DNA from: Spirochaetota bacterium
GTDB lineage: Bacteria > Spirochaetota > Spirochaetia > Treponematales > UBA12059
Assembly: GCA_018816345.1 (NCBI GenBank)
Contig: JAHIWG010000143.1
Location: 32,760 to 96,759, forward strand
Length of the DNA: 64,000 nucleotides
Direction of reading: 5' to 3'
This document shows, piece by piece, positions 1 through 7,838 of the stretch. The position numbers and the translations under genes were made by a program. Below the pieces are notes generated by a model. It did no database searches. It was not told the DNA's origin and saw nothing but the letters and a program-made list of their open reading frames with translations. How positions within the stretch are numbered: position 1 is the stretch's first letter; each line of letters starts with the position of its first letter.

Positions 1-425
1 GTGGAGGTTCGGCGCTGGGTCTCCACCTCCTCCATGAGCTCCTCGTTGCGCCTCGCCAGCTCGCGGCGCTCCAGGGCGCGCTTGACGAGTATCGAGAGGT
101 GGTCGAGGTTGACGGGCTTGGTTATGAAGTCGTACGCGCCGTTGCGCATCGCGCTGACGGCGTCCTCCACCGTGCCGTGGCCCGTAAGGACGATGACGGG
201 GACCGACGGGTACCGCGAGGCGACGTGCTTGAGCAGGTCGCCGCCCGAGAGGCCGGGCATGCGGAGGTCGGTGATAACGAGGTCTACGTCGCCGCGGTCG
301 ACGGCCGCCACGCCCTCCCTGCCGTCGGCGGCGAGCGATATGTCGTAGCCGTCGAGCCGCAGGTATTCCCCAAGGCCCTCGCGTATGTTCTTCTCGTCGT
401 CTACGACGAGTATCGTGAATCTCAT
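1..425 (-). CDS. Response regulator, NtrC/AtoC-like receiver (partial)
   Basis: Only the first 141 codons are inside the window; the rest lies beyond the left edge. The visible part is a CheY-like receiver with the acidic pair D9/D10, phospho-acceptor D53 (in ITDLRMPG), T81 and K103 (ITKP). It is followed by a charged helix that resembles the linker to an AAA+ or DNA-binding domain. Its ATG overlaps the TGA of the upstream histidine kinase (ATGA), so the two are translationally coupled and almost certainly form a two-component pair. The receiver style and pairing with a soluble PAS kinase recall AtoS/AtoC-type systems of spirochaetes. Whether a sigma-54 AAA+ domain follows cannot be seen. Confidence 0.85.
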   Translation of the reverse strand, partial: MRFTILVVDDEKNIREGLGEYLRLDGYDISLAADGREGVAAVDRGDVDLVITDLRMPGLSGGDLLKHVASRYPSVPVIVLTGHGTVEDAVSAMRNGAYDFITKPVNLDHLSILVKRALERRELARRNEELMEEVETQRRTS

Positions 426-1627
426 CTGGCCTCCTCCGGCGACCCGGAGGGCCGCGTCCCGCAGTCGTTTCCGTCGGGGCAGGCGCCGGTAATCATGCGC
501 CTCTCCCGCTGCGGTATCGGCAGCGTTATAACGAACGAGGAGCCCTGGCCCGGCTTCGAGGTGACCGAGATATCGCCGCCGTGCTCCTTTATGATCTTAT
601 AGGTGAGCGTGAGGCCGAGGCCCGTGCCGTTCTCCTTGGTCGTGAAGTACGGCTCGAATATCTTGCCTAGCTTGTCCTCGGGGATGCCGGCGCCGGAATC
701 CTCCACCGCTATCTTGAGCTCGTCCCCGGTCGCGGCGGTCGAGAGCCTGAGCTCGCCGCCGTCGGGCATAGCCGCGGTCGCGTTCTTCACCAGGTTAAGG
801 AGCGCCTGCTTGAGGTAGCGCCTGTCGAACGGGACAGGCGGCGCGTCCTTGGCGTACTCGACGGAGAGCGAGATGCCCGCGCTCTCCACCTCGAGCCTCA
901 TGAACTCGGCTAGCTCGCGGAGGAGGGCGTTGGCGTCGTCGTTGATCGGCGTTATGTCCATGGGCCTGACGGCGAACAGGAAGTCGACGACTATCTTATT
1001 GAGCCTGTCTATCTCCTCGGTGACTATGTCGAGGTATCGCGTCAGCGGCTCCTCGGCCTTGCCCTTGAGCGCCTTGCGCATCAACTGGACGTGGATGCTT
1101 ATGGAACCGAGCGGGTTCTTTATCTCGTGGGCTACCCCGGCCGCGAGGGTCGTCAAGGAGGCGAGGCTCTCGGCCCTGCGCAGCCTGGCCTCCCTGCGGC
1201 GCTTGTCGGTAGTCTCCTCCACGTGTATGAGCGTGCCCCGGATGCGCCTGTCCCTGACGAGGGGCGTCACGCTGACCGCTATGATGCGCGTCCCCGCCTT
1301 CGTGTCGAGTGCGAATTCCCTGTCGATTATCGACTCTTCGCCGTTCAGCGCCTTGTCGAAGAAATCCGAAAGCTCGTCGTCGCGCACGCTCTCCCAGAGC
1401 GGCGCGTCGAACAGCTCCACCTGCGAGACGGGGAGGAGCCGCTCGGCCGCCTTGTTCACGAGTATGGGCGCGTGGTCCTCGTCGCAGACTACTATCCCGT
1501 CCATCATGGAGTCGAGCACGGCGTCGAGCCGCTCGTTCTCGTCGGCCAGCACCCTGAGGAGGCCCCGGATCGAATCCTCGTTCATCCGGGAGACCTTCTC
1601 CATGGCGCGCTCCAGGAACTTCCTCAT
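422..1627 (-). CDS. PAS-domain sensor histidine kinase
   Basis: A 401-residue cytoplasmic histidine kinase with no membrane segment. An N-terminal coiled region leads into a PAS domain (about 35-135). The dimerisation/phosphoacceptor helix has H167 in GVAHEIKNPLGS. The ATPase domain has the N box around N282, the G1 box DSGAGI (310-315), FEPYFTT, and the G2 box GTGLGL (334-339). The C-terminal 30 residues are proline- and charge-rich and look unstructured. It overlaps the upstream holB by four bases and the downstream response regulator by four (ATGA both times). The signal is unknown; a soluble PAS points to an intracellular cue. Confidence 0.9.
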   Translation of the reverse strand: MRKFLERAMEKVSRMNEDSIRGLLRVLADENERLDAVLDSMMDGIVVCDEDHAPILVNKAAERLLPVSQVELFDAPLWESVRDDELSDFFDKALNGEESIIDREFALDTKAGTRIIAVSVTPLVRDRRIRGTLIHVEETTDKRRREARLRRAESLASLTTLAAGVAHEIKNPLGSISIHVQLMRKALKGKAEEPLTRYLDIVTEEIDRLNKIVVDFLFAVRPMDITPINDDANALLRELAEFMRLEVESAGISLSVEYAKDAPPVPFDRRYLKQALLNLVKNATAAMPDGGELRLSTAATGDELKIAVEDSGAGIPEDKLGKIFEPYFTTKENGTGLGLTLTYKIIKEHGGDISVTSKPGQGSSFVITLPIPQRERRMITGACPDGNDCGTRPSGSPEEAR

Positions 1628-2955
1628 GCGGTCGTCCGTCCCGGGCCGCCGGCGAAGGCGTCGGCGAAGGCGTCGGCGAGGCGCTCGGCGAGCGCGGCCG
1701 GCTGGAGGTTATACGACGAGTAGCGCGTCATCGCGTCGCGGGCCAGCGCGGCGTAGCGCTCCGCGGCCCGCTGAGTCTCCAGGCCCGAGCCCGGCTCGCG
1801 GAGGAGCGAGGCGAAGACCTTGCCCGCCTCGTCGAGGAAGGCGGGGAACGTCCAGGCGAACGCCTCGTCCCCCGCGCCGAACTTGCCGGTAGCGGCGGCC
1901 GCGCCGGCGATCGCCGCCGGCACCCCGGGTCCCTTCGAGGCCAGGGCCGCTAGCGGCGCGTCGTGGAACGGCCCCCTCCGGCGCTCGGCCTCCGCCGCGA
2001 TGGCCGCGGCGTAGTCCCTCGCGAGCGACTCTAGGGCGCTCGACGAGGAGCCCCGGTAGCGCGAAACGTAGTCGCCCAGGGACTCGCAGTCGGGCGCCGG
2101 CTCCTTGAAGATCCGGCCGATGACCGCCTTTGCCTCCTCGCCGTTCCGCTGGACGAAGCGGTAGCGCCTGACCCTCGAGAGTATAGTCGGGATCATCGCC
2201 TGCCTGCGGCTCGTCGTCAGCACGAAGACGGCGTGCTCCGGCGGCTCCTCGAGGATCTTAAGGAGGGCGTTGCGCGACCCGTCGAGCATCCGGTCGGCGT
2301 GCTCGACTATTATTGTCTTCTTCCTGCCGTACGGCGCCAGCCTCGCCCAGAACTCCATGGCCCGGACCTGGAAAACGGGCGTCGCGGAGGGGAGCATGTC
2401 CTCGAGCTTGGCGCAGGTCGCCAGCAGCTTGGCGGCTTCCTTGGCCGCGGCGGCGTCGTCAAGCGCCGAGCCCGCGAGAGCGCCCGCGGGAGCACCTAGC
2501 GGCGCGGTCCCCGGGGCGCAGGCGTCTATCCCCTCGAGCGCCGAGCGTACGAGCGGCATCGCCTTCGATAGCCTGCCCTCCTCGCCCTCGTAGAGTTCCC
2601 TGTCGAACCTCCGCACGAGCTTCCTCGCGGCCCGTATGAAGAAATACCGCGAGGCCGTGCCGGGCGCGCGCTCCATCATCGCGGCGCCTATGGCCAGCTC
2701 CTCGCGGAACGACTTCGGGCCCATGAGGAGAATGTCCTGATGGACGAGCGTCCTATGCCTGGCGCATTGGGGGCAGGGGCAGTTCCACGAGGCGTCCCTC
2801 TCGCACGACAGGGCCCGTGACAGCTCGAGTGCCGAGCTCAGTTTCGCCGAGAGCGGCGGCCCCTCGAACATGATGGAGCCCGGGAGTTCCCCGCGGCCCA
2901 TATCGGCGCGGAGCGAGGAGACGGCCTCTACTTGGCCCAGTACGTTCTCGAACAC
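1624..2955 (-). CDS. holB: DNA polymerase III clamp loader, delta' subunit
   Basis: A clamp-loader AAA+ family protein of 443 residues, longer than typical delta' (about 330). A zinc-binding cluster C51-x7-C-P-C-P-Q-C64 sits where DnaX and HolB carry theirs. The Walker A position is degenerate (GPPLSAKLS), as expected for the non-hydrolysing delta' subunit. Conserved NALLKILEEPP and FVLTTSRRQAMIPTILSR segments follow, with LSRV in place of the usual SRC. The C-terminal ~200 residues are alanine-rich and poorly conserved. A 12-bp tandem repeat near the 3' end (about 1657-1680) gives the tail ADAFADAF. The gene starts 4 bases after cvpA and overlaps the kinase gene. Confidence 0.85.
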   Translation of the reverse strand: MFENVLGQVEAVSSLRADMGRGELPGSIMFEGPPLSAKLSSALELSRALSCERDASWNCPCPQCARHRTLVHQDILLMGPKSFREELAIGAAMMERAPGTASRYFFIRAARKLVRRFDRELYEGEEGRLSKAMPLVRSALEGIDACAPGTAPLGAPAGALAGSALDDAAAAKEAAKLLATCAKLEDMLPSATPVFQVRAMEFWARLAPYGRKKTIIVEHADRMLDGSRNALLKILEEPPEHAVFVLTTSRRQAMIPTILSRVRRYRFVQRNGEEAKAVIGRIFKEPAPDCESLGDYVSRYRGSSSSALESLARDYAAAIAAEAERRRGPFHDAPLAALASKGPGVPAAIAGAAAATGKFGAGDEAFAWTFPAFLDEAGKVFASLLREPGSGLETQRAAERYAALARDAMTRYSSYNLQPAALAERLADAFADAFAGGPGRTTA

Positions 2956-2959
2956 CGGC

Positions 2960-3469
2960 TTAGGCCGTTCCCAGAGCCGATACGGCCGCCGCGGCCGACT
3001 CCGCGGCCTCGGGCGCCGGGAAGCTGGCCGCGACGATAGGCAGGAGCAGCCTGGAGACGAAGCTTCCCTCGAGCAGGGAAGCGGAGTCGAAGACTGGCTG
3101 GTACCTGAGCGCCAGGACGACGATGGCCGAGACTACGACGCCCTCGAGGGCGCCGAAGGCGAGCCCGAGCGCCTTATCGAGGATGTCCAGGTTCAAATTC
3201 TCGAGGACGCTCCGCAGGGATCGCTCGACTATCTTGACGACTATGAATACTACGGCGAACGCCGCGACGAAGCCCGCGACGACCTCGAACCCGCCGAGGG
3301 GCTTCAGCGTCGATAGCCACGCCCCTATCGGCCGATAGAAGAAGATGCCCGAGAGGAGGCCTCCGACGACCGCGGCCATGGAAAGCACCTCGCCTATGAT
3401 GCCCCTGAACCAGCAACGGAGGGCCGCGAGCGCGATAATCGCGAAGAGCACGTAATCGAGAGCGTTCAT
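2960..3469 (-). CDS. cvpA: CvpA-family inner-membrane protein
   Basis: A 169-residue protein with four hydrophobic segments (about 5-25, 29-48, 64-84 and 100-122) and the CvpA hallmark, an N-terminal LDYVLF...RGIIGE pattern followed by VVKIVERSL. CvpA proteins were named for colicin V production and are now linked to envelope integrity; the molecular role is not settled. The C-terminal 30 residues are alanine/serine-rich. The start codon overlaps the murG stop (ATGA at 3469-3466). Confidence 0.8.
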   Translation of the reverse strand: MNALDYVLFAIIALAALRCWFRGIIGEVLSMAAVVGGLLSGIFFYRPIGAWLSTLKPLGGFEVVAGFVAAFAVVFIVVKIVERSLRSVLENLNLDILDKALGLAFGALEGVVVSAIVVLALRYQPVFDSASLLEGSFVSRLLLPIVAASFPAPEAAESAAAAVSALGTA

Positions 3470-4566
3470 GTCTTTTGTCCCTTCCGAATCCGTTCTAGTA
3501 TCATGTCGGCGATGGCGGCGGCGGCGTCCGGCCTCGCCGTCTCCCTTGCCGCCTCCGCCATGCGCCCCCGTAGCTCGGCCGAGCCGAGGAGCGGCAGGAG
3601 AGCGGCGACGAGCGAGTCGGCGTTCGCGTCCTCGCCCGTGAGGCAGACAGCCGCGCCGGCGCCCGCGAGGAGGCGGGCGTTCTCTACCTGGTCCCCGCGG
3701 CTGCCGCCGTCGAGAGGCACGAAAACCATGGGCTTGCCCGCGGCCGCCCCCTCCCAGAGCGTGCCGGCCCCGGCCCTGCCCACGATGACGTCGGCGGCGG
3801 CGAGGAGGTCGGGCATCTCGGCCGAGACGTATTCGAAGCCCTTATAGTCGGGGTCGGCGGGACGGCACGGCGCGTTGCCGGGGCCGGCCTGGTGGGCGAC
3901 GCGGGCCAGGCCCCGCAAGGCGGGGAGCGCCGCCTCCACGAGCTCGTTGACCTGCCTGGCGCCTTGGCTGCCTCCCAGGACCAGCACGATTGGCAGGTCG
4001 TCGCCGAAGCCCAGCCACGCGCGCCCCGCGGCGGCGTCGCCCTTGCCGATAGCCGCCCTGACCGGGTTGCCCGTGACGGCCGCGCGCGGCCGCTGCGCCT
4101 CGGGCAGGTATCCGAGGGTCCGTTCCCAGCTGACGAGGATGCGCTCGGCCCGCCCGGCGTTGAGCCGCGTGGCCAGCCCCGGGGACAGGTCCGACTCGTG
4201 GGTGAAGACCGGGATGCCCAGGGACGCGGCCGCCATGCACGGCGGGACGCTGACGTATCCGCCCTTGGAGAAGAGGATGGCGGGCGAGAGCCGCTTCAGT
4301 AGGCGCCTCGCGGCGAAGTACCCCGCGACCACCCTGAACGCGTCCGTCAGGTTCCTCGCCGATAGGGACCTGCGGAGCTTGCCCGACGGCACGGAGAAGA
4401 ATTCGACGCCGGCCGCCTCGACGGCGGTCCGCTCGACCTCCTTCCCCGAGCCTATCCAGACGATGCGTCCGTCCCAGCGCTCGCGGAGGCGCTCGACGAC
4501 GGCCAGGCCCGGGTAGACGTGCCCGCCCGTGCCTCCGCCCGTGAAAGCGACGCACCGCCCGCTCAT
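3466..4566 (-). CDS. murG: UDP-GlcNAc:lipid I GlcNAc transferase MurG
   Basis: MurG adds GlcNAc to lipid I at the inner membrane face, forming lipid II for peptidoglycan. The 366-residue protein has the GT28 N-terminal loop GGGTGGHVYPG (residues 10-20), a second glycine loop LGGSQGARQVN, and the nucleotide-sugar region GRAGAGTLWEGAAAGKP...PLDGGSRGDQ. I chose the ATG at 4566 because the protein then begins MSGRCVAFTGGGTGG, right for the family, and because it forms an ATGA overlap with pgi. A longer reading to 4692 would run inside pgi. Confidence 0.93.
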   Translation of the reverse strand: MSGRCVAFTGGGTGGHVYPGLAVVERLRERWDGRIVWIGSGKEVERTAVEAAGVEFFSVPSGKLRRSLSARNLTDAFRVVAGYFAARRLLKRLSPAILFSKGGYVSVPPCMAAASLGIPVFTHESDLSPGLATRLNAGRAERILVSWERTLGYLPEAQRPRAAVTGNPVRAAIGKGDAAAGRAWLGFGDDLPIVLVLGGSQGARQVNELVEAALPALRGLARVAHQAGPGNAPCRPADPDYKGFEYVSAEMPDLLAAADVIVGRAGAGTLWEGAAAGKPMVFVPLDGGSRGDQVENARLLAGAGAAVCLTGEDANADSLVAALLPLLGSAELRGRMAEAARETARPDAAAAIADMILERIRKGQKT

Positions 4567-6143
4567 AGGGCTCCGAGCAGGCGGACGTACGCGGCGAGGG
4601 CGGGATCGGACGGCCCACCCGCCGCGAGGGCGGCGGCGGTCAGCTTCTTCCCGAGCTGGACGCCCTCCTGGTCGAACGAGTTGAGGTTCCACGCGAAGCC
4701 CTGGAACATCACCTTGTTCTCGTAGTGGGCGAGGAGGGCGCCTAGGGCGCGGGGATCGAGCTCGTCCCCGACCAATAGGCTGGAGGGCCTTCCTCCGGGG
4801 AAGCGCTTGTTAGGATCGGCGTCGTCCTTGCCTACTGCGAAGGCGACGATCTGCGCCGCGAGGTTGGCGTTGAGCTTGCGGCGGGCGGTCGAGCCCTCGA
4901 AGGCCGGGTCGAAGCCGGACTGGTTCTTCCTGAAGCCGATGAACTGGATAGGCACGACGTCCGTGCCTTGATGGAGCAGCTGATAGAACGAGTGCTGGCC
5001 GTTCGTCCCCGGCTCCCCGAATACGGCGGGGCCCGAGGGGATCGCGACAGGCCGCCCGGCCCTGTCCACGCGCTTGCCGTTCGATTCCATATCGAGCTGC
5101 TGCAGGTGGGCGGGGAATCGCGAGAGGGCCTGCGAGTAGGGCAGGACCGCGACGCCGGGTCGCCCCAGCACGTCTCGCTCGAATATCCCGAGCATCGCGT
5201 CCATCATCGCCGCGTTCCGGCGCAGGTCGGGCTCGAGAGCCAGCCGGTCCGCCTCGGCGGCTCCTCCGAGCATGGCCTCGAAGGTCTCGGGACCCAACGC
5301 CACCGACAGCACGACGCCGCCGACCGCGCTCGTGGCGCTATAGCGGCCGCCTATGAAGTCGTCGATGTAGAAAGAGTCGAGGTAGGCGGGGTTCCTCGCG
5401 AGGGGGCTCGTCTCGCTCGTTACCGCGACGAGGTGCCTCGACGGGTCGACCTTCCCGGACGACGCCAGCCATGCCTTCACGAGGGCCTCGTTCGCGAGCG
5501 TCTCCTGCGTCGTGCCGCTCTTCGATACCAGCACGAAGAGGCTCGTCTCGGGGTCGAGCCCAGAAAGGACGCCGTTGGCGTCGTCAGGGTCGACGTTGCT
5601 GATGAACGACGCCTCTAGCCCGAGGAGCCCTCGCTCCCGAGCCCATCGCTCCAGCGCCAAGTACAGGGCTCGCGGGCCTAGGTCCGATCCGCCTATGCCT
5701 ATCTGCACGACCCGCTCGAAGCGCTTGCCGGTTGAGCCGAGCGTCGCGCCCGAGCGTACGCCTCGGGCGAATTCGGCCGCGCGCAGCCTCTCGGCCTCGT
5801 AGAACGCCCTGTAGTCCCTCCCGTCCTTGACGACGGGCCCGCAGGGAGTGCCGCGCGCTATATGGTGGAGCACCATGCGGCCCTCGCCCGGGTTCATTAG
5901 CTCGCCGGTCGCGACGGCCTCGTATTGGCCTAGCAGGTCGAGCTCGGCGGCGGCCCCGGCGAGCAGCGAGACCGTATCGTCGTCGGCGTCCATCGCGGCG
6001 TAGGAGTAATCGAGACCGCCGCCGGCGGCGATGACCCTCTCCCCGATACGTTCGGGCGTCAGGGCCGACGATAGCGGCGCGGCCTTTCTGCTAAGCAGCG
6101 TAGGCCAGGAAGAAAGCTCGTCTATGCGTTTCCATCGTTTCAT
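4563..6143 (-). CDS. pgi: Glucose-6-phosphate isomerase
   Basis: Interconverts glucose-6-phosphate and fructose-6-phosphate in glycolysis. The 526-residue protein carries both family signatures: the IGGRYSATSAVGG segment and FGEPGTNGQHSFYQLLHQG, which contains catalytic residues. Phosphate-binding VSKSGTTQET is also clear. It is first in the murG-cvpA-holB-kinase operon, so sugar flux, lipid II synthesis and clamp-loader expression share a transcript. The start at 6143 gives a normal N-terminus. A TATAAG box lies on this strand near 6208-6213, but no good -35 matches it. Confidence 0.95.
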   Translation of the reverse strand: MKRWKRIDELSSWPTLLSRKAAPLSSALTPERIGERVIAAGGGLDYSYAAMDADDDTVSLLAGAAAELDLLGQYEAVATGELMNPGEGRMVLHHIARGTPCGPVVKDGRDYRAFYEAERLRAAEFARGVRSGATLGSTGKRFERVVQIGIGGSDLGPRALYLALERWARERGLLGLEASFISNVDPDDANGVLSGLDPETSLFVLVSKSGTTQETLANEALVKAWLASSGKVDPSRHLVAVTSETSPLARNPAYLDSFYIDDFIGGRYSATSAVGGVVLSVALGPETFEAMLGGAAEADRLALEPDLRRNAAMMDAMLGIFERDVLGRPGVAVLPYSQALSRFPAHLQQLDMESNGKRVDRAGRPVAIPSGPAVFGEPGTNGQHSFYQLLHQGTDVVPIQFIGFRKNQSGFDPAFEGSTARRKLNANLAAQIVAFAVGKDDADPNKRFPGGRPSSLLVGDELDPRALGALLAHYENKVMFQGFAWNLNSFDQEGVQLGKKLTAAALAAGGPSDPALAAYVRLLGAL

Positions 6144-6257
6144 CGGTCATATCCTTCCATTAGCGAGGCTAGCGCAATCGCGATGAGTGTTTCGTTTCGA
6201 TACGCTTATACTATGCCTCCGATACCTTTTTTTCAATACGGGAACCAGCCCGGGGTG

Positions 6258-6291
6258 ATTCGTATACGAATGGGGGGTAATCTGGTATACT
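6258..6291 (+). promoter_or_regulatory. Perfect palindrome next to a TATACT -10 box
   Basis: A perfect 14-bp palindrome, ATTCGTATACGAAT (6258-6271), sits 14 bp upstream of a TATACT hexamer (6286-6291), in the place of a -35 element. The PilZ/GAF gene starts 54 bases downstream. This could be an operator whose protein activates or blocks the promoter. The intergenic interval 6144-6344 holds nothing else I can support. Confidence 0.4.
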
Positions 6292-6344
6292 GTAGGCGCC
6301 TAAGCGATGCCGGTCGCAGAAGAGTCGCCTCGTAGGGGAACCGT

Positions 6345-7583
6345 ATGCCAAAACTCGTGACCTTCATTGAGAAAGAATTCATACTCAACCAGGTGAAGAA
6401 GAACGCCAGCAGGATCGTCGTGTTCGGCTCGGGCAAGAGCATCGACGGCACGCTTAAATCGTTCGACAAGGAGACGCTCATCCTGAGCGCTACGGCCAAG
6501 GCCGCGGACTCCTTTAAGCCATGGGATCCGGTGTCGGTGTTCCTATCGTACCAGAGCCAGCGCGTGACCTTCCCCGGCAAGGTAAAGAAGATATGCGGGG
6601 GCGAGCTCGTCATAGGCCTGCCCGAGAACCTGATCAAGGCGCCTCAGCGCAAGGCCGTCCGCGTCCCGCCTCCCAAGGACCTCAAGCTGGAATTCCTCCT
6701 TCAGAACGAGAGGATACGGATCGACTGTCCCGAGTCGGGCGAGTACTCGGAGCTCCAGATGCCGGCCCTGAGCGTTGGATTCGATACCGGTACCATACAC
6801 TCGCTCCTCGAGAGCTTCAGGGAGAAGACGTCGACGATGTACTCGAAGAGCGGCATCGTCATGTTCAATAAGGGGCGGAAGCCCGAGACGGTCGAGGAGC
6901 GGCTCATCTCCGACATCGGCCGGACGCTCCTCGTTCCGAGCACCCACAGCCCCCTGCCCTCGGCCGACCCCTACCCCGAGGGGCGCATAATAACGCAAGC
7001 CATGGCGGAGGCCTTCGAGGGGCCGTCGGTCTTCCTCGAAGGCTCCGCCCTCGAGAGGAGCCGCGCCGAGAAGACCGCGTCCGGCGTCGTCTCGGAGCTG
7101 TATTGCCCCATCCTGTATTACCAGTACGTCGTAGGGTACATCTACCTGATGAACGACGAGACCAGGAAGACCTGCCTCGATTACCGGGCCGTCGACTTCT
7201 CGTGGGAATTCTCTCGTATACTCGCCTATAGCCTCAAGGCCAATAATTATTTCAGGCTCGACGAGGAGTACGCTCCGAATCCTTATAAGCCCCAGGTCGT
7301 CGACCTGTCGGCGGGCGGCTGCCTGCTCCTCATGCCCAAGGCGGCGTTCAAGGTCAAGCTCAAGAACGGGTCCGTGCTCGATATCGCCATATCGCGCGGG
7401 GATACCGGCGAGAGCGTCGCGATGAAGGGCCGCGTGGCGCGCCGCTTCGACGACAAGGAGAACGATTACTACGGCGTCGCCTTCATGAACGCGGATCAGG
7501 ACGCGCTCGTGGAACTGCGGAAGTCCCTCTACGCCGATGATTCGAGCCGCTTCGCCTGCGACGAAGCCACGCTCGAGCTCTGA
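6345..7583 (+). CDS. PilZ-domain protein with an embedded GAF-like region
   Basis: A 412-residue cytoplasmic protein, probably a cyclic-di-GMP responder. The N-terminal ~95 residues form a YcgR-N/PilZN-like beta module. Residues 100-125 resemble the start of a PilZ domain, with the RxxxR motif R102-K-A-V-R106. The other c-di-GMP signature, D320-L-S-A-G-G325, is over 200 residues later and is followed by a normal PilZ end (GVAF at 377-380). The intervening ~190 residues end in a GAF-like pattern (CPILYYQYVVGYIYLMN and a final helix). The ATG follows AGGGGAA at a good spacing. Related proteins occur in spirochaetes, as I recall; ligand binding is inferred. Confidence 0.7.
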   Translation: MPKLVTFIEKEFILNQVKKNASRIVVFGSGKSIDGTLKSFDKETLILSATAKAADSFKPWDPVSVFLSYQSQRVTFPGKVKKICGGELVIGLPENLIKAPQRKAVRVPPPKDLKLEFLLQNERIRIDCPESGEYSELQMPALSVGFDTGTIHSLLESFREKTSTMYSKSGIVMFNKGRKPETVEERLISDIGRTLLVPSTHSPLPSADPYPEGRIITQAMAEAFEGPSVFLEGSALERSRAEKTASGVVSELYCPILYYQYVVGYIYLMNDETRKTCLDYRAVDFSWEFSRILAYSLKANNYFRLDEEYAPNPYKPQVVDLSAGGCLLLMPKAAFKVKLKNGSVLDIAISRGDTGESVAMKGRVARRFDDKENDYYGVAFMNADQDALVELRKSLYADDSSRFACDEATLEL

Positions 7584-7595
7584 ACGGAGATGCCT

Positions 7596-7838
7596 ATGGC
7601 AGGGGATTTTTCTATCATCGGCAGGATACGGCTGGCCTTCGAGGTCATGGCCCGGTGGGAGACGCTCGTGACCCTCGGCGCCTTCGTAGCGCTCTGGCTC
7701 CTGGCCCGTTACGTGGCCGATCCGTGGCGGAACGAGGGCCGGAGGACCGCCGCCCGCTCCTTTAAGTCGGCTAAGAAACCGGAGAAGGCCCCGGAAGCCG
7801 CCGACGCGATAGACGAGGACGACGAGCTTCCCGACTAA
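7596..7838 (+). CDS. Small single-pass membrane protein
   Basis: An 80-residue protein of unknown function with one membrane helix (about 24-40, TLVTLGAFVALWLLARYV), then a basic stretch and an acidic C-terminus (IDEDDELPD). I prefer the ATG at 7596, six bases after CGGAG (7585-7589); the in-frame ATG at 7590 has no room for a ribosome-binding site. It lies 12 bases after the PilZ gene and is probably co-transcribed. Its last 68 bases overlap the convergent recQ gene. Confidence 0.6.
   Translation: MAGDFSIIGRIRLAFEVMARWETLVTLGAFVALWLLARYVADPWRNEGRRTAARSFKSAKKPEKAPEAADAIDEDDELPD

Noticed and set aside
849..1892. 347-codon plus-strand ORF
   Set aside because: It lies antisense to the histidine kinase and holB; it is serine- and arginine-rich with low-complexity arginine runs, as expected of a shadow frame in GC-rich DNA.
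7771..7838. Frameshift at the recQ 3' end
   Set aside because: The overlap with the small membrane protein gene is odd, but the recQ frame is open throughout and the helicase and zinc motifs are intact; a simple convergent overlap explains it.
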